NCBI GenBank assembly: GCA_934256705.1
Contig: CAKQPF010000019.1
Span: 1 to 55,037, forward strand
Direction of reading: 5' to 3'
Origin: an uncultured Prevotella sp.
Lineage (GTDB): Bacteria > Bacteroidota > Bacteroidia > Bacteroidales > Bacteroidaceae
DNA length: 55,037 nucleotides
Shown in pieces: positions 52,901-55,037 of this stretch (position 1 is the first letter of the stretch; each line of letters starts with the position of its first letter). Made by a program: the position numbers and the translations under genes. The notes beneath the pieces were generated by a model, which made no database searches, had not been told where the DNA came from, and saw only the letters and a program-made list of their open reading frames with translations.

Positions 52901-53734
52901 GATGAATGGAGGGCAACAGGTGATACTGTCAACGTTTCATCTATTGCGAATGTAGAGCTTAAAGATGGAGAAAACTATTCTGCGCCTACTAATGCAAAGA
53001 ATGCGGAGGTTAAGCTTGATCGCACGTTCTACAAGAACTATTGGAATGCCATCTGTCTGCCTTATTCCATCAATAGGAGACAGATAGAGAAGGTCTTCGG
53101 CGACGGAACCATGGTGGTGCTGATGAATAACATCAACACTTCCACCAAGAAAGTGATGTTTATCGAGCATGCCAATCAGGACATCATCGCCGGTTATCCT
53201 TATCTTATTTTCCCTACCGATAAGACAGATAATGATAAGACAGACCATAAAGTCATCAATGGCATAACAACCCGCGCCACATTCGGTGAGGCTAAGAGTC
53301 CGCTTTTTAGTGTAGGAACTGATGGAAAAACATATTCTTCAGAGACAATGCAGCGCGATGCACTCGTCTTTAAGGGTACATTCACTAATACTACGCTTAA
53401 TGAAGGATCTTACGTAGTGACGAATAATGGTGTTCTCTCACGTATTCCTAACGATGGAATGAAGATAAAACCTTACCGATCTTACATCTATTTTAATAGG
53501 GAAACTGCTGGCGCAAAGGCGATTTCGCTACAAAATATGAATGTAAACGGTTTTGAAAATGATGAAGACAATACTACTGGCATTGAAAATCTGCTCTTTG
53601 AGAGTGGTATCCTTACTCATTCTGCTGATGTCTATTCCATAGATGGACAGTTGGTTCGTAGTAAAGCTCTTAATTTTAACGGACTGCCTAAAGGCGTTTA
53701 TATAGTTAATGGTAAGAAATATGTAAAGAAATGA
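46955..53734 (+). CDS. 2259-residue secreted modular esterase/lectin protein
   Basis: An N-terminal signal (about 1-37, hydrophobic FMVMMLFITGSNGIYA) leads to several modules. Residues 45-165 are a beta-rich, possible sugar-binding domain; about 170-335 hold two InlB/bacterial-repeat-like units (TGWEANL...FTANF, LGWYDETTG). A second possible binding domain lies at 340-480. An alpha/beta-hydrolase of the CE1/LpqC-like kind spans about 615-900, with SLHGRGNN, nucleophile S757 in CGFSMGG, D808 in HGTMD and H875 in GLKHEVE. A LamG/concanavalin-like domain spans about 1075-1365 (WHYITYQMYDN, IVLGGANAN). A BIG2-like domain is near 1560-1615. The C-terminal 50 residues (DVYSIDGQLV, GVYIVNGKKYVKK) look like a por/T9SS sorting segment. 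Likely a cell-surface polysaccharide esterase; substrate unknown. Confidence 0.75.
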   Translation: MNLHSFSSRGSSICRLLFLRTFMVMMLFITGSNGIYAGVDLKATLSKPASHGTWDENNNQYSWKLGYDNLMPIFTGLKGKLNTDYVALKFTTSNYINDQPYRVCFMSGNTSLAQIAFYSKGNKSLVFAERDELKNIDLSKVDNIRFGGYSSSGTITLDPNSIVLVGQSNVTISPNDATKGTVYFTVGDDATQYNTSTTVPNHTSVTFYATPNKKVVFTGWEANLPDKYYVSPTTVEVTKDLNFTANFADGIHIKCTVKPDGAAEPDVYQKGHSDWKMPSDGYVAPGQATTFGFKNQQGRYKFLGWYDETTGKELTKETTYSLDQINAETKVIAKFSTDIKNNTVRYDFSNFTLTNKGTHVQSAEYNKSEDALKVTTEWTYDNYFPLYKNLNGTNSTGVRLHAKGVKFRILAKTLDDKTFQVNVPANDVYVTRHYKWEDFVLQFSTTKMTEADVAKITQIGLAGDNDDNKATNMVFYVKDFWLDDIADYNKTIPCYGYEGGRKANNSFVYTTDGTAGATAVFEGNNDDRDANQNIMLKAGTNLKLSLSSGVHKFTEVCLVFGNNTTYDLKVAENQYKETSTAVICPVDASELTIHNNSSSAIFLAKIIYSSKKVGINEEDSITVDGKTRRYWLYVPASVAGRENVPVVFSLHGRGNNDKPEDTGKPIFTSLANEKGFIVVYPQGRNAGDEQDKKDYPGDGWKEGFGGTTGWEATGKENADTKFIKALVDTIQTDYKTQTASNSNISVNPKMFYLCGFSMGGMMTYACAKVLNGTFAAYGSCGGFPLNEFHMSLATENPIPFIHLHGTMDNMLGIKHLNTIIENLLFRNGCDLSKQNIDNVWTTTTENGEEHKFKRYDFKGVNEVPVTTVTFDGLKHEVEASAPAYLWNFFSGKTNDMYKSDIEWKWDMETINENIAANSSNGNVNAFTYGWHHVINGNDRALTYGGEGKTECKSSNCTSANTDCTGNHNVYNSIQLTPGKHTLYAVMESTKGTSSVTLQNILTGAETVARKVDDNSGTQAATDYNVLYEFEVGEGAEFSLILKRSDENSRCSLLEIHKGSYRPEGVTDQSKDNATIDLTKGKLAELTFENVDIDPIKSGYGAELTSEDGMKLYLKSRLGIHNGTIDDKAKYIVKDNVFGHYFQNIPDADIYDRYAASDYMRVVLGGKNSLSGHDGIDGIQTTGKVTIGFWVNGDIAVNRGLAYDEPSMFYIAGKTYNGPNEEDNPHMFNITCSGGVTGYMNGGAFKYHSGESSFGGLCPKSKEDFYNKNFYKDCNWHYITYQMYDNLSRYNMYVDGEPTCLGGYAMNNNSRSLMTDCISGLNSIVLGGANANNMTFAYDVAFAYDDIVIYNRVLSKREINKIIEDKNYSPSVWHFDRNLENSIFFNPNLLDKTMWTSSDSVYTLNTNFESKAPAALTYDGITEIPAFKGLRFVTDGVQKINIDAKSGALHLSQGVKVVFPNLATGTYVRMEYKNFNGWTGVQTTNVDLTVHLDSPPSVDFERQAFKVKDAGVGASITMPSDIDIIRMEATDKFFAWIEFRDKNTNEKVEEVKNPANENALPRMDLKINDVERLHPKSDGDYDFIFTSSSPHVASIDSISGKVTLHGIAGSTVITAELKNDENKYDCDLYDQYAFEPSNRIFASYEIVVEPKEKTFYKVDDAVNNYKVGQTLYNGDKTVGVTLGGWTYNDGSYYNDYKDSYSKKESWEGQKFEKNANREGYLANSRKTEEDVFHEFFNDAKETFSTNGSCAAKSEQLKVNGDNTYAATGNYSAPAENKSVANATPWLLPCRGSHIKIEPTDAGLISVYVMQEGCVSHAPSGGTDVGGDHYDADEPIDVTVKKVYVADEKGEIVKEVVADTKSKVAAQMWKDDGRARAEYSWWVPETAYNKATRVSFLKIDNFDYQWSFLDNWPNPGMQQHVFKLGNDEDGHVIITKGIVRYTFNVLPGKTYYIFSNTAKLGLAGFTFEKGKHAIYHKVKPDAKHDEWRATGDTVNVSSIANVELKDGENYSAPTNAKNAEVKLDRTFYKNYWNAICLPYSINRRQIEKVFGDGTMVVLMNNINTSTKKVMFIEHANQDIIAGYPYLIFPTDKTDNDKTDHKVINGITTRATFGEAKSPLFSVGTDGKTYSSETMQRDALVFKGTFTNTTLNEGSYVVTNNGVLSRIPNDGMKIKPYRSYIYFNRETAGAKAISLQNMNVNGFENDEDNTTGIENLLFESGILTHSADVYSIDGQLVRSKALNFNGLPKGVYIVNGKKYVKK

Positions 53735-53745
53735 TTGTTACAAAG

Positions 53746-53988
53746 ATGAAAAAAGATTATATTATTCCGACAATCTTCTTTATAAAATATGAAGAAGAGT
53801 CAGAACTACTCGCTAACAGTCTCCAAGGTGATGCTGACAGCAAGTCTGCAGCTCATGATGTTCCTAACGGTAATTGGATGTCTGGTAATACAGATTTAAC
53901 TATCTCAAACGATGGAAAAGTATCAGAGGATGATTATGCCAAAAAGACTGATTGGTTCTTTGATGACAATGCTTTCTCTGACTTCTGA
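53746..53988 (+). CDS. Small acidic protein coupled to the large esterase
   Basis: Reading MKKDYIIPTIFFIKYEEESE and ending in an acidic, aromatic tail (KTDWFFDDNAFSDF), 80 residues. An in-frame ATG at 53731 overlaps the esterase stop codon (ATGA) and would add five residues; either start couples the two genes. I prefer 53746 because the MKK-x-YI-x-P opening then matches the 56-residue protein at 7052-7222, which also follows a secreted protein with an ATGA overlap. No signal peptide. Role unknown; it could be a secreted peptide, a partner of the large protein, or a regulator. Confidence 0.7.
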   Translation: MKKDYIIPTIFFIKYEEESELLANSLQGDADSKSAAHDVPNGNWMSGNTDLTISNDGKVSEDDYAKKTDWFFDDNAFSDF

Positions 53989-54015
53989 TAGGATTCAGAC
54001 TTGAATGAGAACAGA

Positions 54016-54097
54016 AAAACTGTCTTGCATCTCAGCACATTCGTAGCGCGAAAGAGCCACGCCGCGAATGGTCTGAGTGGCAAGACAGTTTTTTTTT
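54016..54097 (+). terminator. Long terminator after the esterase operon
   Basis: AAAACTGTCTTGC (54016-54028) pairs exactly with 54080-54092, and inside CTCAG, CATTCG and GCG have matching partners, giving a stem of over 25 bp, followed by a run of Ts. Confidence 0.88.
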
Positions 54098-54224
54098 GAA
54101 CTGTACGGTTGAAAAAACATCAATGGATAAAAACAAAACATCAATGGATAAATATTTTTTATGTTTTTATCTATTGATATTTTTCATGTTTTTATCTATT
54201 GATATTTTGGAAGACAGTACCAAC
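54098..54224. repeat. Hairpin repeat A, copy 4, with GTACGG end and repeat B fragment
   Basis: TGAACTGTACGGTTGAA is followed by two forward ACATCAATGGATAAA units and two reversed units, then GGAAGACAGTACCAAC, the end of repeat B. It has the same order of parts as at 44463-44735. Confidence 0.75.
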
Positions 54225-54422
54225 TGACAACGCACTTGACACATTGTCAGCAAATCTTAAATAAATTATACTTTGCGGTCATCATGACATCGCTTTTATG
54301 GTTGGCACACAGGTTGCAATAAGTGACGATGAAAGCAGAAAGCTCAGTAGGAGCAATACTCCAAACAACTCGAAGCCATAACAAAAACAAAAAAAATAAA
54401 CTAATTAAAATAGGAGGTTATT

Positions 54423-54863
54423 ATGTTACCAGTTATGAATTCAAACAGTTGGTTACCTACAGTGTTCGACGACTTTTTCAACAGTGAATGGATGCCTAAG
54501 ATGAAAGCAACAGCTCCAGCTGTCAACGTGAAGGAAGACGTGAAGACCTACACCATGGAAATGGCAGTGCCAGGCATCAAGAAGGAATTCTGCAGAGTAT
54601 CCATCAATGCTGATGGCAATCTCGAAATCGCTATTGAGAATAAGCTTGAGCACAAGGAAGAGAGTAAAGAGGAACACAAGGAGCATTATCTCCGTCGTGA
54701 GTTCAACTACTCAAACTATCAGCAGACCTACGAACTTCCTGATGACATCGTAAAGGAAGAGATTACCGCAAAGGTAGAGAATGGTGTCCTGACCATCACC
54801 ATGCCTAAGGTCATCAGCAAGGATGACGAGAAGAAGGTTCAGCGCCAGATAGAGGTAGGATAA
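54423..54863 (+). CDS. Hsp20/alpha-crystallin small heat-shock chaperone
   Basis: A 146-residue cytosolic holdase. The N-terminal MLPVMNSNSWLPTVFDDFFN is followed by the alpha-crystallin domain (about 35-140): AVNVKEDVKTYTMEMAVPGI, the FCRVSIN strand, and the C-terminal ENGVLTITMPK with the conserved GVL motif. It prevents aggregation of unfolded proteins. It forms a single-gene unit between the repeat stretch and a terminator. A possible -7 element (TATACTTTGC) is at 54267-54276. Confidence 0.92.
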   Translation: MLPVMNSNSWLPTVFDDFFNSEWMPKMKATAPAVNVKEDVKTYTMEMAVPGIKKEFCRVSINADGNLEIAIENKLEHKEESKEEHKEHYLRREFNYSNYQQTYELPDDIVKEEITAKVENGVLTITMPKVISKDDEKKVQRQIEVG

Positions 54864-54924
54864 CCATCTTTCCTGTAGGCTGAAACGGTGAACCTATTTC
54901 AGCAATTACCAAACATAATATAAT

Positions 54925-54960
54925 ATGCGGGACAGAAGATCCATTTCTTCTGCCCCGCAT
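54925..54960 (+). terminator. Terminator of hsp20
   Basis: ATGCGGGACAGAAGA pairs with TCTTCTGCCCCGCAT with one mismatch around a six-base loop. No long T-run follows within view. Confidence 0.7.
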
Positions 54961-55037
54961 TGTCGGTATGCTCGGCATGAGCTTATTCTAATGGGTGCAA
55001 GTCCCTAACAAGCCCTAATAGCGGGAATTGTATAGCT
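54961..55037 (+). mobile_element. Possible 5' end of a group II intron, cut by the window edge
   Basis: ATGGGTGCAAGTCCCTAAC, followed by AAGCCCTAATAGCGGGAATT and GTATAGCT, resembles the domain I segments (GGGTGCAAGTCCC) I recall from bacterial group II introns. No reverse-transcriptase frame is in view because the window ends. The call is based on a short remembered pattern. Confidence 0.35.

Noticed and set aside
55003..55020. GGGTGCAAGTCCC considered as a tRNA T-arm
   Set aside because: The T-loop should begin TTC; here it reads TGC, and no acceptor or anticodon stem can be built around it.

Overview
The window looks like a chromosomal segment of a Prevotella-type member of the Bacteroidales. 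The evidence is the gene content, the repeated promoter pattern TTG or TTTG, 19-20 bases, TAnnTTTGC (seen upstream of at least seven genes), the lack of clear Shine-Dalgarno sites, lipoproteins and surface proteins with Bacteroidetes-type ends, and the arabinose locus. No rRNA, tRNA or CRISPR array was seen.

Left end, 1-7 kb, is an accessory, defence-like region: a gene end, an ATPase/TOPRIM-like pair, a small unknown gene, a transposase remnant and a hipB-hipA pair whose hipA 3' end carries a 222-bp transposon-like insertion. From 7 to 10.5 kb on the minus strand lie a surface protein with a translationally coupled 56-residue protein, a lipoprotein and a Wzi-like outer-membrane barrel. From 10.6 to 23 kb is mostly housekeeping: proS, an OmpA-type lipoprotein, a monofunctional transglycosylase, a UvrD/PcrA helicase, hisG-hisD-hisC, an asparaginase and uxaC.

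From 23.7 to 36.5 kb lies an arabinose-use locus in one orientation: a secreted mutarotase, a sodium/sugar symporter, a Nudix-type AraR-like regulator, ribulose-phosphate epimerase, arabinose isomerase, ribulokinase, GH51 arabinofuranosidase, transketolase and ribose-phosphate isomerase B. Together they release, import and convert L-arabinose to pentose phosphates. Next come dedA, a TPR protein with glnS, corA, a DUF349 protein, and an mntA antitoxin followed by a hepT toxin gene cut down to 30 codons.

The right end (45-55 kb) has 1.7 kb of stacked palindromic repeats, a 2259-residue secreted esterase/lectin protein with a small partner protein, an Hsp20 chaperone and a possible group II intron start.

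The spacers hold at least eight families of short palindromic repeats, most present two or more times. The most unusual points are the two large/small surface-protein pairs, the mobile insertion that rewrote the HipA C-terminus, the truncated HepT whose break falls on a palindromic element, and a composite hairpin repeat found at four places.
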